Shown piece by piece: positions 31,956-41,195 of a stretch of 64,000 nt of DNA. The notes under the pieces are model-generated. The model was not told the DNA's origin, did not search any database, and saw only the letters and a list, made by a program, of their open reading frames with translations. Each line of letters opens with the position of its first letter. Position 1 is the first letter of the stretch. The stretch covers positions 1-64,000 of the forward strand of contig ONMI01000008.1 of the NCBI GenBank assembly GCA_900318915.1, read 5' to 3'. The position numbers and the translations under genes are program-made. The DNA comes from an uncultured Prevotellaceae bacterium. Its GTDB lineage: Bacteria; Bacteroidota; Bacteroidia; Bacteroidales; Bacteroidaceae.

Positions 31956-34286
31956 ATGAAACGTTTTTTATGCTCGCTTCTGCTGATGACCGTCACAGCG
32001 GGGGCTTTCTCACAACAGACCGCCAGACAGCGTGCCGTCAGCATGGCGGCCGAGTGCCTGAAAACCGATGCCGCCAACGTGGCGGTCAGTGTTTACCATG
32101 CTCCCGCCTCTAAGGAAGCCGGGCAGCCTGTGCTGTATGTGGCCAACAAGGTGCGCAACGGCGGCTATGCCGTTATCGGCACGGACGGTACCCATGAAGT
32201 GCTCCTGGGCTATGCCGATGAGGGGACACTCGACCCCGACTGTGTGCCGGCACCGCTCAAAGAGTGGCTCGACCTGTATGCTCGGCAACTGGCGCTCGCC
32301 GCACAGCAACCCGGCACCTGGCGCATAGCAGCCGCACAGCAGGAGCAGGTGGACCCGGTGGCACCGCTGCTGGGCGATATCATCTGGGACCAGACCTATC
32401 CCTACAACCTGCTCACCCCGCTCTATGTGGGCACCACCCATGCCGCCACCGGTTGTGTGGCTACCGCCATGGCGCAGGTGATGCGCTACCATCAGTGGCC
32501 GGCACAGGGACAGGGGGAACACAGCTATGTGTGCACCACGATGAACAATGTGACGCTCTCGGCCGATTTTTCCCAAAGCACTTACCAATGGCAGCACATG
32601 ACACCCAAATACTCTGCCGTAAGCACTGAAGAGGAGTGCATGGCGGTGGCGCAGCTCATGAAAGACTGCGGCTATGCCGTCGACATGCAGTATGGCGAGC
32701 AGAGCGGCAGCAACATCGAACTGCTGCCCAATGCCCTCACCACCTACTTCGACTATGACCCCTCGATTGGCCTCTACAACCGGCAGTATTACACCCAGAG
32801 TGAGTGGCACGACATCATCTGCCGGGAGATACGCGAGCACCGTCCCGTCTTCTCTACCGGATTTACAGGCGGAGCCGGCGGCCATGCCTATGTGTTCGAC
32901 GGCTACGATGCCGACGGACTGATTCATGTGAACTGGGGATGGAGCGGCATGTCCAACGGCTATTACCGTCTCTCGGCACTCACGCCGCCCACACAGGGCA
33001 CGGGAGGTAGTACCGGAGGATTCAACACCAAGCAGGCCATCCTCGTGGGCATGGTGCCCCAGGGCCAGGGTGGTGAAAAGCACATTCAGATAGTGTCGTC
33101 CGAAAAAACCAAGGCTACTCCCGCCACGGCCCAGAAAGATGAGGCCGTGACCTTGAAACTGACGGGAAAAATAACCAACTATCACTGGTGCGATGCCGTG
33201 GTGGACCTGGGCTTCGGACTCTTCGATGCCGAGGGCACGCTGCTCAAGACCTTCCCCGTGGAGGAAGACGTCGCCCTGGCCGCCAACCAGTATAAGATAG
33301 GCCTCACCTGCAGCGAGGCCGACTTCTCCGATATAGCCGACGGGGCGTATGTGGTGCGGCCTGTGGCCCGCAGCCATGGTGACGGGCAGTGGACGGTTGT
33401 GGGTAACTACAACTACTCCAAGCCCAACCACCTGCTGCTCACTGTGCAGAACGGCACGCTGTCCTTCCTGTCGCCCGCTCCCTACGACCTGAAGGCGGAG
33501 GGCATGGAGACCACCCCGTTCTACAAAGGGGTGGCGGCACAGGTCAAGGCTACCGTCACCAACCAGGGCGACATGGATTACAGCAGCGGCCTCAAAATGG
33601 CCCTCTTCGACCTCAATACGGGAGCGATGTTGGCGGCCGGCGACGAATACCTCACCGACATCGGAGTGGGAGAGAGCGTGCAGGTGGCCATGAACAGCGT
33701 GTTCAGCGTGAATCCCGGCTCCTACGGACTCTCCATCATCGACGAGAACAATGCCCGGCTCTGTGAGCCGCTGACGGTGGAGGTGTTGCCCGCTCCCGCA
33801 CAACCTTCCGATCTGCAGATGCTGCAGCAGCTCGCCTTTGCCGACAACAGTAGCGTGCCGCAGGACAAAGTGGACCTTACCGCTCATCTGCAGTGCCCCC
33901 AGGGGGTCTTCGCCGGCGATGTAACAGTGTATATCTACGACGAGACGGAAACCACCGTGGTGGGAAGCTTCGATCCCGTATTCACCTTCGTAGAGGAGGG
34001 ACAGCAGGCCGATGTGGAACTGCACGCCACCTTCGAGAACGGGGTGCCGGGCACTACCTACAAGGCGGTGCTCATCAACCTCTCGGCCTACAGCTTTGTG
34101 CAACCGCGCGACCTGGCCAGTTGCCTCTTCACCCTGGCTCCCGCCACCACCGGCATCACACCGGCCATTACAGATGCCGCCGACCCGTCGGCCGTCTATA
34201 CCCTCGACGGCAGGGCTGTCAGCACCCGGCACCGATTGCCCAAGGGCATCTATCTGCGCAATGGAAAGAAATTCATCATCCAATAA
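31956..34286 (+). CDS. Secreted C10-family cysteine protease (streptopain/SpeB-like)
   Basis: The 776-residue protein has a signal peptide (1-20) and an inhibitory-type propeptide (about 21-130) with NGGYAVIGTDGTHEVLLGYA. The catalytic domain (about 135-365) has the nucleophile C167 in ATGCVATAMAQVMRYHQWP and H310 in GGAGGHAYVFDGY, followed by the IHVNWGWSGMSNGYYRL block. The C-terminal half is beta-rich, with Ig-like modules, and ends GIYLRNGKKFIIQ, a Prevotella-style secretion tail. C10 proteases of this phylum are secreted and digest host or dietary protein. The adhesin-like gene follows after 10 bp, so both are probably one transcript. Confidence 0.92.
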   Translation: MKRFLCSLLLMTVTAGAFSQQTARQRAVSMAAECLKTDAANVAVSVYHAPASKEAGQPVLYVANKVRNGGYAVIGTDGTHEVLLGYADEGTLDPDCVPAPLKEWLDLYARQLALAAQQPGTWRIAAAQQEQVDPVAPLLGDIIWDQTYPYNLLTPLYVGTTHAATGCVATAMAQVMRYHQWPAQGQGEHSYVCTTMNNVTLSADFSQSTYQWQHMTPKYSAVSTEEECMAVAQLMKDCGYAVDMQYGEQSGSNIELLPNALTTYFDYDPSIGLYNRQYYTQSEWHDIICREIREHRPVFSTGFTGGAGGHAYVFDGYDADGLIHVNWGWSGMSNGYYRLSALTPPTQGTGGSTGGFNTKQAILVGMVPQGQGGEKHIQIVSSEKTKATPATAQKDEAVTLKLTGKITNYHWCDAVVDLGFGLFDAEGTLLKTFPVEEDVALAANQYKIGLTCSEADFSDIADGAYVVRPVARSHGDGQWTVVGNYNYSKPNHLLLTVQNGTLSFLSPAPYDLKAEGMETTPFYKGVAAQVKATVTNQGDMDYSSGLKMALFDLNTGAMLAAGDEYLTDIGVGESVQVAMNSVFSVNPGSYGLSIIDENNARLCEPLTVEVLPAPAQPSDLQMLQQLAFADNSSVPQDKVDLTAHLQCPQGVFAGDVTVYIYDETETTVVGSFDPVFTFVEEGQQADVELHATFENGVPGTTYKAVLINLSAYSFVQPRDLASCLFTLAPATTGITPAITDAADPSAVYTLDGRAVSTRHRLPKGIYLRNGKKFIIQ

Positions 34287-34296
34287 AAACAAACTT

Positions 34297-37200
34297 ATGA
34301 AGAAACAATTCATCCTTACGCTTATGGCTTCGATGATAGCCATGGCGCCGTGCGCCGCACAGGAGGCTGCTCCGCATCAGGGACTCCAGAAGAAGGTGGA
34401 GCTCCCGGCACGGAAGCAACTGCTGCCCGCACGCAGAGTGAAAAAGAATGTTCCGCAGGCCGACATTGCGGCTTACCAGGGACGCACGTTCTATGGAGCG
34501 CTCAACAACTCCGACGCCTGGGACGGTGTGGGCATCGGAAGTGTGCCCTACGGTGTGTATACCTTCACCATGGGCAGTGAGGCCGACTTCCAGCCGGTTT
34601 CCACCAACCTGGTGTACAACTTCATGGCCAGCGCCTTCTCGCGCGACTGCCTCTACGGCGTGCAGGCTCTCTCTATCATGGGCGCCCTCAACGGTGCACG
34701 CTACCAGGCTCTCGATGCCGAGAACTTCAACACCGTGTGGGAGGAGATGCGTGACGGCTCCTATGGCATCATTCCTTCGGTCATGGCCTATGACCCCACC
34801 AGCGACAAGACCTATGCCGCCATGTACAACGATGAGCTCAACGGACTCAACTGGGCTGTGTTCAACAAGACCACACGTCAGTTTGATATTCTGCACAAGT
34901 GGACCAACGACTTCCAGCCGCTCACCCTGGCCGCTACCCCCGACGGGCAGTTCTACAGCATCGACGGCAACGGTTACCTCTACATGATCGACAAGACCAA
35001 TGGCGAGGCTGAGATGGTGGGCGAGACCGGCGTGCAGCCCACCAACTATGTGCAGGCCATGGGCTACGACGGACGCACCGCCAAGTTTGTGTGGCAGGCC
35101 GTCGATGTGAGCGGCAGCAACCTCTATGCCGTAGACCCCGCTACCGCCACCACGGAGCTTATAGAGCGCCTGAGCAAAAACGAGCAGGTGTCGTCGCTCT
35201 TCTTCAAGGAGAATGCGGCGCTCGACAAGGCACCGGCAGCCATCGACAACCTGCGCTTTGAGTTCACGGAGAATGGCGGCACCACCGGCTACCTGCGCTT
35301 CACCATCCCCGCCAAGTCGTACGACGGCGAGTCGATGATGGGACAGCTCAAGATGGATGTGTGGCTCGACGGAGAGAAAATCAAAGACAACGTGGGCGCA
35401 CTGACCGGACAGTCGCTCAAACTGGCTGTCGACCTGACCAACGACAATCACTATGCTTACGTCATACTGCGCAACAATGTGGGCTCCTCGCCGCTCAACT
35501 ATGTGTATGCCTATGCCGGCTATGACGTGCCGAAAGCGGTGACCGGTGTGACACTCGCCGTGGAGAACGGACAGGCCAACCTGACCTGGACGGCGCCTGA
35601 GGGCGGTGTGAACAATGGATACATCGACTTCGACCACCTCACCTACAAAGTGGTGCGCATGCCTGACAATGTGGTGGTGGCTGAGAGCTTGAGCGGCACT
35701 GCCTTCAGCGAGACCCTGCCCACCAAGATGGAGCGCTACTACTATCTTGTGGCGCCCGTCAACGGCGAGGGCAAGCAGGGCGAGTTTACCGAGTCGAACC
35801 GTATACTCGCAGGCGAGTCGTTCGGCACACCGTATTTCGATGACTTCAGCGATGAGTCGACCCAGAGCCTCTGGACCATCGTCGACAACAACAACGATAC
35901 CTATACCTGGACCTACAACTCATGGAGTGCTGCCATGAGCATCAATACCACCTCCTGGGACATTGAGGTGGGATGCGACGACTGGCTCGTATCACCGGGC
36001 ATCGCACTCAACCCCGGTATCACCTACGCCTATATCGTGAACATGCGCAACACCTTTGCCAACTACCCCGAGCGGGTGAAACTGCTCATCGGCACCGACC
36101 CGGCAGACCTCTCCACCTTCACCGTGCTCGATGAGAACAATGCCTACGATGTACTGGGCAACGCCACCGACTGGGAGTGCGACTTCCAGGTGGAGGCTGA
36201 GGGTACCTACTACTTCGCCATCCAGTGCGGAAGCCTCAAGGCCGACAACTGCTCGGGTCTCTTCGTCAACTCCGTCAGCGTGGAGGCACTCGGTGCCAAC
36301 GGCGCTCCCGCCGAGGTGACCAACCTGGCCGTCACACCCGAGGAGACCGGCGAGATGGAGGCGGTCGTCTCCTTCACCGCTCCCGTCAACACACTGGGCG
36401 GTGAGCCGCTTGCAGGCAATATTTCAGCCAATATCTACCGCGATGATGCCGAGACGGCCATCCATACCCTGACCGACATCACTCCGGGCGCAGAGGTGAC
36501 ATGGACCGACAACACCGTGCAGGGCGTGGGCAAGCACAAGTATACCGTGGCACCCGCCAACGGCGAGGGTGAGGGCAAGAAGGTGAGCCTGTCGGCTTTC
36601 ATCGGCGTGTTCACGCCCACCTACTCCGAGTCGTTCGACACCGAGAGCTCGGCCGAGTTCTATACCACCCAGGCCAACATCGGCACGGAGGCTTATCCCA
36701 CCAAGTGGACCTGGCAGTCGTACAGCCAGAACCTGGGCCTCAGCGCATCGCTCAACCCCGGCAGCCATGTGTGGCTCTATCTGCCCGCCATCAAGCTCGA
36801 CGCCGAGTCGGTGTATGAGTTCTCCTTCATCTGGAACCACAATGTGTGGGACGGTACCGGTGCCGATGCCTTCATCTACAACGGCATGCAGCCCGACTCC
36901 ACCGCACAGACCCTGCTGGCTTCGCTGCCTTACACCGCCTATGGCGCCAACCTGCCCGTGGCTCAGGATATCGTGACCACCGAGGCTGGCAAATACTATC
37001 CCTCTATCTTCATCGAGGGAACCAAAGACTTTGCCTATGCCATGCCTACCATCGACGATGTGGTGGTGAAGTTTGTGGCATCGGCTTTCGCTCCCTATGC
37101 TGTGGAGAACCTCAAGGCTGAGGCCGACCAGGGCGGACAACTCCTGACCAACCTCTCGTTCAACGCTCCCGTCAACGACTTTGCCGGACGGGCGCTTGAG

Positions 37201-38367
37201 GGCAACATGAAGGTGGATATCTTCCGCGGCGACAACGCCATTCCGGTGCAGACCTTCAACGATGTGAAACCGGGCGACGCGCTCTCCTGGCAGGACCAGC
37301 AGCCCATGCATGGCTTCAACAACTACCTGGTGGTGGCCACCAACGATAAGGGACGCGGCAAGGCCGTCACCGACACAGTGTATGTGGGTGTCGACGTGCC
37401 CAATGCTGTTGACAACTTCGCTATCGTGGGTTCGGACGACAACCAGAAGGCCATCCTCACCTGGGAGGCTCCCACAGAGGGCATCCACGGCGGTGTGCTC
37501 GATGCATCGCTCGCCTATATGGTGTTTGAATACTTCCCGGAGAACCCCGATGAGACCAAGATCTCCTTCCTGACCACCGACCTCAAGGACCTGAGCTATG
37601 TGGTGAGCCCCGAGCCCACCGACAAGCAGACGGTGCACTACTACGGTGTGATGGCGGCCACCAGCGCCGGCTATGAGATGATAAAACTCGACTATGTGGT
37701 GCTGGGCAAACCTTACGACCTGCCCTTCACAGAGTCGTTTGCCAACGGCGCCGAGACATCCGAGGTGTGGATGGCCGGCGGCGAGAACACCAGCTATGCC
37801 GCATGGGTGGAGGCTCAGGACGATGCCAACTTTACCGCTCAGGACGGTGACAACGGCTACGCACGCTACTACAACGGCTCTTACTACGGCAACCGCCTCA
37901 TGGGCGAGCTCGTGACACCGAAGTTCAAACTCGACCCCGAGGCCGACACGCTGACCTTTGCCGTCTACAGAGGACTCACCTCGACCAATGTAGAGATGCC
38001 CTGCCTGCTCGTGGAGCAGAATATCAACGACGGTGACTTCGAGGCCATCAGCGACACCATCTTCGTGGCAGGCGACGGCAATGAGCCCGGCTGGTATGAG
38101 TTCGTGCTCCCGATGAAGACCTATCTGGGTGCCAACTTCTCCACCCTCAAGTTCAAGGGCTTCGCCAGCAATATGAGCGAACTGGTGCTCATCGACAACA
38201 TCCGTATCGTGGGCAAGAGACCTACCGACGGCATCCGCAACATGGAACTGCGACTGACCGACGGCGACATCTACGACCTCTCCGGACGGAAGGTGCCCGC
38301 CACGGCTCCGAAGGGTGTCTACATCATCCGGAAGGGTGAGCAGACCCGTAAGGTGACAGTGAAATAA
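34297..38367 (+). CDS. Large adhesin-like surface protein with Fn3-type and choice-of-anchor-J modules
   Basis: The 1356-residue protein has a signal peptide (1-22). A beta-propeller-like region (about 60-310) has repeats around MAYDPTSDKTYAAMYNDELN and ATPDGQFYSIDGNGYLYMID. Several fibronectin-III-like modules follow (VTGVTLAVENGQANLTW, VTNLAVTPEE). Jelly-roll 'cleaved adhesin' modules contain FDDFSDESTQSLWTIVDNN and DDWLVSPGIAL. It ends with a type A-like secretion tail (IYDLSGRKVPATAPKGVYII). Modules of this kind occur in gingipain-associated adhesins. The start at 34297 follows the protease stop by ten bases; an open frame upstream overlaps the protease gene and is ignored. It is likely cotranscribed with the protease and may work with it. 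Confidence 0.88.
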   Translation: MKKQFILTLMASMIAMAPCAAQEAAPHQGLQKKVELPARKQLLPARRVKKNVPQADIAAYQGRTFYGALNNSDAWDGVGIGSVPYGVYTFTMGSEADFQPVSTNLVYNFMASAFSRDCLYGVQALSIMGALNGARYQALDAENFNTVWEEMRDGSYGIIPSVMAYDPTSDKTYAAMYNDELNGLNWAVFNKTTRQFDILHKWTNDFQPLTLAATPDGQFYSIDGNGYLYMIDKTNGEAEMVGETGVQPTNYVQAMGYDGRTAKFVWQAVDVSGSNLYAVDPATATTELIERLSKNEQVSSLFFKENAALDKAPAAIDNLRFEFTENGGTTGYLRFTIPAKSYDGESMMGQLKMDVWLDGEKIKDNVGALTGQSLKLAVDLTNDNHYAYVILRNNVGSSPLNYVYAYAGYDVPKAVTGVTLAVENGQANLTWTAPEGGVNNGYIDFDHLTYKVVRMPDNVVVAESLSGTAFSETLPTKMERYYYLVAPVNGEGKQGEFTESNRILAGESFGTPYFDDFSDESTQSLWTIVDNNNDTYTWTYNSWSAAMSINTTSWDIEVGCDDWLVSPGIALNPGITYAYIVNMRNTFANYPERVKLLIGTDPADLSTFTVLDENNAYDVLGNATDWECDFQVEAEGTYYFAIQCGSLKADNCSGLFVNSVSVEALGANGAPAEVTNLAVTPEETGEMEAVVSFTAPVNTLGGEPLAGNISANIYRDDAETAIHTLTDITPGAEVTWTDNTVQGVGKHKYTVAPANGEGEGKKVSLSAFIGVFTPTYSESFDTESSAEFYTTQANIGTEAYPTKWTWQSYSQNLGLSASLNPGSHVWLYLPAIKLDAESVYEFSFIWNHNVWDGTGADAFIYNGMQPDSTAQTLLASLPYTAYGANLPVAQDIVTTEAGKYYPSIFIEGTKDFAYAMPTIDDVVVKFVASAFAPYAVENLKAEADQGGQLLTNLSFNAPVNDFAGRALEGNMKVDIFRGDNAIPVQTFNDVKPGDALSWQDQQPMHGFNNYLVVATNDKGRGKAVTDTVYVGVDVPNAVDNFAIVGSDDNQKAILTWEAPTEGIHGGVLDASLAYMVFEYFPENPDETKISFLTTDLKDLSYVVSPEPTDKQTVHYYGVMAATSAGYEMIKLDYVVLGKPYDLPFTESFANGAETSEVWMAGGENTSYAAWVEAQDDANFTAQDGDNGYARYYNGSYYGNRLMGELVTPKFKLDPEADTLTFAVYRGLTSTNVEMPCLLVEQNINDGDFEAISDTIFVAGDGNEPGWYEFVLPMKTYLGANFSTLKFKGFASNMSELVLIDNIRIVGKRPTDGIRNMELRLTDGDIYDLSGRKVPATAPKGVYIIRKGEQTRKVTVK

Positions 38368-38388
38368 TTTTCTCAAATGTTTAGACTG

Positions 38389-38421
38389 AAAGGGGGTGTT
38401 CCAAAAAGGGACACTCCCTTT
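38389..38421 (+). terminator. Terminator after the protease-adhesin operon
   Basis: aaagggggtgttcc (38389-38402) pairs, with two G-T wobbles, with gggacactcccttt (38408-38421); T-rich DNA follows. Confidence 0.7.
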
Positions 38422-38497
38422 CTCCTTTCATGTCATAATAAAATGGTGCCTTTTGCGTTTTTATTACAGTTATTCATCTACTAAAACATCTATTCCT

Positions 38498-39889
38498 ATG
38501 TATCTAAGAAATCTGTTCACACTGCTGTGCCTCGCGCTCACCTTGGGTGCTCAGGCGCAGGACAATCCCTACCGTGCCTATACCCGGCAGTTGCCCTTCA
38601 GTATGCCCGAAGTGGCGGCACCCGTCTTTCCCAAGAAAACGGTGAGCCTGACCCAGTATGGGGCCAAGGGCGATGGAAAGACACTCTGCACCGAGGCTTT
38701 CAGCAAGGCCATCGACGAACTGAGCCGCCAGGGCGGAGGCCGCCTCTCTGTGCCGCAGGGGGTGTGGTTCACCGGGCCCATTGTGCTGAAAAGTCATGTC
38801 GACCTGCACCTGGAGAAGGGGGCCGTGATTCTCTTCTCGGGCGATATGGACCTCTATCCGGTCATCGAGACCAACTATGAAGGGGAATTGCGTAAACACT
38901 GCCAGTCGCCTGTGTCGGCCGTAGGCCAGACGGATATTGCCATCACCGGCCAGGGCATCATCGACGGCAACGGCATCTGCTGGCGCCCGCTCAAGAAGGA
39001 GAAGGTGACCGAGGGGCAATGGAAGAAATTCACATCCAAAGGGGGCGTCTTTCCACGCTCCACCATGTGGTATCCCTCAGAGGAGAGGGTGAAAATGCGC
39101 CCTGTGCTGCTCTATCTGGAGAGTTGCCGCAATGTGCTGCTCCAGGGGGTGACCTTCCAAAACTCGCCCAACTGGTGCCTGCATCCGTTGCTGTGTGAGA
39201 ACCTGATAGTGGACCAGGTCATGGTGCGCAACCCGGCCTATGCGCAGAATGGTGATGCCATCGATGTGGAGTCGTGCCGCAATGTGCTGGTGGTCAACTC
39301 CTCGTTCGATGCCGGCGACGACGGCATCTGCCTCAAGAGCGGACGAGATGAGCAGGGTCGCCGCCGTGGACGTCCCACCGAGAATGTGGTGGTGGACGGT
39401 TGCACGGTGTTCAACGGACATGGCGGTTTCGTCGTGGGCAGCGAGATGAGCGGCGGTGTGCGCAATATATGGGTCAACGACTGCCAGTTCCTGGGCACCG
39501 ATGCCGGTCTGCGTTTCAAGAGTTGCCGGGGTCGCGGCGGTGTGGTGGAAAACATCTACATTCGCAATATCTCCATGGCCGACATCCTGGGCGATGCCGT
39601 CACTTTCGACCTGTTCTATGGCGGAAAGTCGGTCATCGAGCAATTGGAGAGCGGTGAGCGCATCAACAACATCGCTGCAGAGCCGGTAGGGGAGGGTACT
39701 CCCGTGTTCCGCAACATCGACATCCAGCATGTGGTGTGCCGTGGGGCCCACCGCGCTCTCTGGTTCAACGGACTGCCCGAGATGCCCATCAGCGACATCC
39801 GCCTCAGCGATATCACCATCCAGGCCGATGAGCCCGGCGATTTCTTCAACTGCAAAAACATCACCAAGAAAAACGTAGTAGTGGAGTAG
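38498..39889 (+). CDS. GH28-family polygalacturonase-like glycosidase
   Basis: The 463-residue protein has a signal peptide (1-21) and the GH28 beta-helix with all active-site motifs: D256 in NGDAID, D274/D275 in DAGDDG, H308 in NGHGG and R339/K341 in LRFKS. QYGAKGDGKTLCTEAF near residue 53 is also typical. It should hydrolyse homogalacturonan or rhamnogalacturonan chains; an exo-acting preference cannot be told. The start at 38498 is chosen because it begins the signal peptide; an earlier in-frame ATG lies in the preceding terminator. It forms a single-gene unit and ends before a strong hairpin at 39958. Confidence 0.92.
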   Translation: MYLRNLFTLLCLALTLGAQAQDNPYRAYTRQLPFSMPEVAAPVFPKKTVSLTQYGAKGDGKTLCTEAFSKAIDELSRQGGGRLSVPQGVWFTGPIVLKSHVDLHLEKGAVILFSGDMDLYPVIETNYEGELRKHCQSPVSAVGQTDIAITGQGIIDGNGICWRPLKKEKVTEGQWKKFTSKGGVFPRSTMWYPSEERVKMRPVLLYLESCRNVLLQGVTFQNSPNWCLHPLLCENLIVDQVMVRNPAYAQNGDAIDVESCRNVLVVNSSFDAGDDGICLKSGRDEQGRRRGRPTENVVVDGCTVFNGHGGFVVGSEMSGGVRNIWVNDCQFLGTDAGLRFKSCRGRGGVVENIYIRNISMADILGDAVTFDLFYGGKSVIEQLESGERINNIAAEPVGEGTPVFRNIDIQHVVCRGAHRALWFNGLPEMPISDIRLSDITIQADEPGDFFNCKNITKKNVVVE

Positions 39890-39957
39890 AATACGCTGCT
39901 CAGGCACCCATTGACATGAATTCTGCTTAATGAAGAGAATGGCCGCTACTATTGATG

Positions 39958-39992
39958 GCAAGCCGTTTTCGAATTGTTCGAAAGCGGCTTGC
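39958..39992. terminator. Strong hairpin between convergent genes
   Basis: Positions 39958-39973 and 39977-39992 form a 16-bp stem with one G-T wobble and a 3-base loop. It lies between GH28 and the convergent four-helix-bundle gene and can act on both strands; T-runs are short. Confidence 0.65.
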
Positions 39993-40060
39993 TATTAATA
40001 AATCTGTCTTTTATTGCTCTAATGTTTCACCTCTCTCTTACGCTGCTGTCTCTCATCTTC

Positions 40061-40126
40061 TTGCTGGTGATTCATTTCAATGGTGCAGTCTCTTATTCTC
40101 TTGATGGTGATTCATTTCAATGGTGC
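40061..40126. repeat. 40-bp tandem duplication at the 3' end of the four-helix-bundle gene
   Basis: A 26-base segment (ttcatttcaatggtgc and flanks) occurs at 40061-40086 and again at 40101-40126, with period 40. Because 40 is not a multiple of three, the second copy shifts the frame and creates the current stop at 40077. Confidence 0.75.
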
Positions 40127-40976
40127 GCTTTAGGCTTTCGTAAGCATCTCGCCAGTGTGCAGCTTCAGCTTGTACTTGGGCTAGTTGCTGTTGGAGAATG
40201 GACACGGTTCGTTCCAGGTCTGCCAGTCGACTGTCCTGTTCAAAACGGTAGTCTGTGCGCGCTTGGTGCATACGTTCCTTTATGCCGCCCTCAGTGACAA
40301 ATCGGTTCTGCATGGTCTGTATGAGTTTGTGAAGCATGGTAATCGCCTGATGAATCAGTGTGATGCAGAGATTTGAAATCTCCTCATCGTTCATCTGCCG
40401 TATCTTCTGGGCATAGTCTCTCAGAAAGTTCTTACTTCTGGCATAGGCCCGCATCTTTTCGTAGCGTGGATGGAGATTACCCCATTGCTGCAAGTTGCGC
40501 ACTCTGAGATAGTCTTCATAGTCGTCGAGAAGCTCCTCGAGGCTTGCTTTCGCCACATTGGTCAGTTTTATTTCGGTCTCGCTGGATGTCGCAGCGGCCT
40601 GGTTGCCTTCTGCAATATTCTGTTTCCCACTGCGGGCTGCCTGAACCATCTGGTCGATGGTGCGGTCTCCCCTGCTGAGGAAGTGGTGAGCGAAATAATA
40701 GGTGATATCGTAGATACTCTCTGCCACTTGATAGACCCGCAAATGGCGGTAGTGCCCATGCTGCGGAAGAAAAGTTCTCGGCCCCTTCCGATTACTCTGA
40801 ATACTCTGAATACTCTGAATATTCTGATTACTCTGAATACTCTGATTACTCTGAATACTCTGATTACTCTGAATACTCTGATTACTCTGAATACTCTGAT
40901 TACTCTGAATACTCTGATTATTCTGATTACTCTGATTATTCATATCATTCTGATAGTTACAATTATCTTTATCCAT
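40077..40976 (-). CDS. Four-helix-bundle protein with Asn/Gln/Ser-rich repeat N-terminus
   Basis: The 299-residue protein has three parts. Residues 1-62 are a low-complexity stretch of NQS and IQS triplets coded by a 9-bp tandem repeat. Residues 75-225 are a four-helix bundle of the S23/'four helix suffix' type (LRVYQVAESIYDITYYFAHH, DRTIDQMVQAARSGKQNIAE, EIKLTNVAKASLEELLDDYE). The rest is a basic coiled-coil tail. Family members occur in 23S rRNA intervening sequences and as relatives of the Avd protein, and are thought to bind nucleic acid; no role is known for stand-alone forms. The end is altered by a 40-bp duplication that replaces 16 or so ancestral residues by ENKRLHH. Confidence 0.8.
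   Translation of the reverse strand: MDKDNCNYQNDMNNQSNQNNQSIQSNQSIQSNQSIQSNQSIQSNQSIQSNQNIQSIQSIQSNRKGPRTFLPQHGHYRHLRVYQVAESIYDITYYFAHHFLSRGDRTIDQMVQAARSGKQNIAEGNQAAATSSETEIKLTNVAKASLEELLDDYEDYLRVRNLQQWGNLHPRYEKMRAYARSKNFLRDYAQKIRQMNDEEISNLCITLIHQAITMLHKLIQTMQNRFVTEGGIKERMHQARTDYRFEQDSRLADLERTVSILQQQLAQVQAEAAHWRDAYESLKRTIEMNHHQENKRLHH
40791..40934. repeat. 9-bp tandem repeat (about 16 units) in the four-helix-bundle gene
   Basis: Units alternate attactctg and aatactctg, with one aatattctg variant, and encode NQS and IQS triplets on the minus strand. Since the unit is a multiple of three, gain or loss of units would change protein length but not frame. Confidence 0.85.
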
Positions 40977-41040
40977 GGCAGGTACCCTCCTTTCTCTGCA
41001 AAAATAGGAAAAAATTCTGAAAGAATCAAGATCACAACAA

Positions 41041-41068
41041 AATAGGCGAGGAGAAATCCTCGCCTATT
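41041..41068 (-). terminator. Terminator of tRNA-Val
   Basis: aataggcgagga (41041-41052) and tcctcgcctatt (41057-41068) form a perfect 12-bp stem with a 4-base loop, directly after the tRNA 3' end on the minus strand. A T-rich stretch follows on that strand. Confidence 0.8.
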
Positions 41069-41145
41069 GGTAGGAACGGCCGGAGTTGAACCGGCGACCT
41101 CTACAATGTCAATGTAGCGCTCTAAACCACCTGAGCTACGCCCCT
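41068..41145 (-). tRNA. tRNA-Val (anticodon GAC)
   Basis: The minus strand folds into a full cloverleaf. The acceptor AGGGGCG pairs with CGTTCCT (two G-T pairs), the D arm is GCTC/GAGC, and the anticodon arm CTACA/TGTAG has loop TTGACAT. The T arm GCCGG/CCGGC has loop TTCAACT. Discriminator A and an encoded CCA follow. A perfect hairpin terminator overlaps the 3' end and a promoter lies upstream. Confidence 0.93.
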
Positions 41146-41161
41146 ATATCATTTCGTGGGT

Positions 41162-41195
41162 GCAAAGATAATGCTTTTTTCCGAAACCGCACAAG
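41162..41195 (-). promoter_or_regulatory. Promoter of tRNA-Val
   Basis: On the minus strand tatctttgc (41162-41170) is a full -7 match; cttg (41192-41195) lies 21 bp upstream as a -33 element. Transcription would start about ten bases before the mature tRNA. Confidence 0.65.

Noticed and set aside
32010..34343. Long minus-strand open frame opposite the C10 protease
   Set aside because: Shadow of a gene with clear catalytic motifs; no domain, signal peptide or promoter in the antisense frame.
36424..38376. Long minus-strand open frame opposite the adhesin-like protein
   Set aside because: Same reasoning: antisense shadow with Gly/His/Val bias and no motif.
40791..40934. Regularly repeated short sequence considered as a CRISPR array
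   Set aside because: Units are 9 bp and contiguous, with no spacers, and encode an in-frame peptide repeat; no cas genes nearby.
40077..40976. Four-helix-bundle protein considered as the Avd partner of a diversity-generating retroelement
   Set aside because: No reverse transcriptase, template repeat or variable repeat was found in the window.
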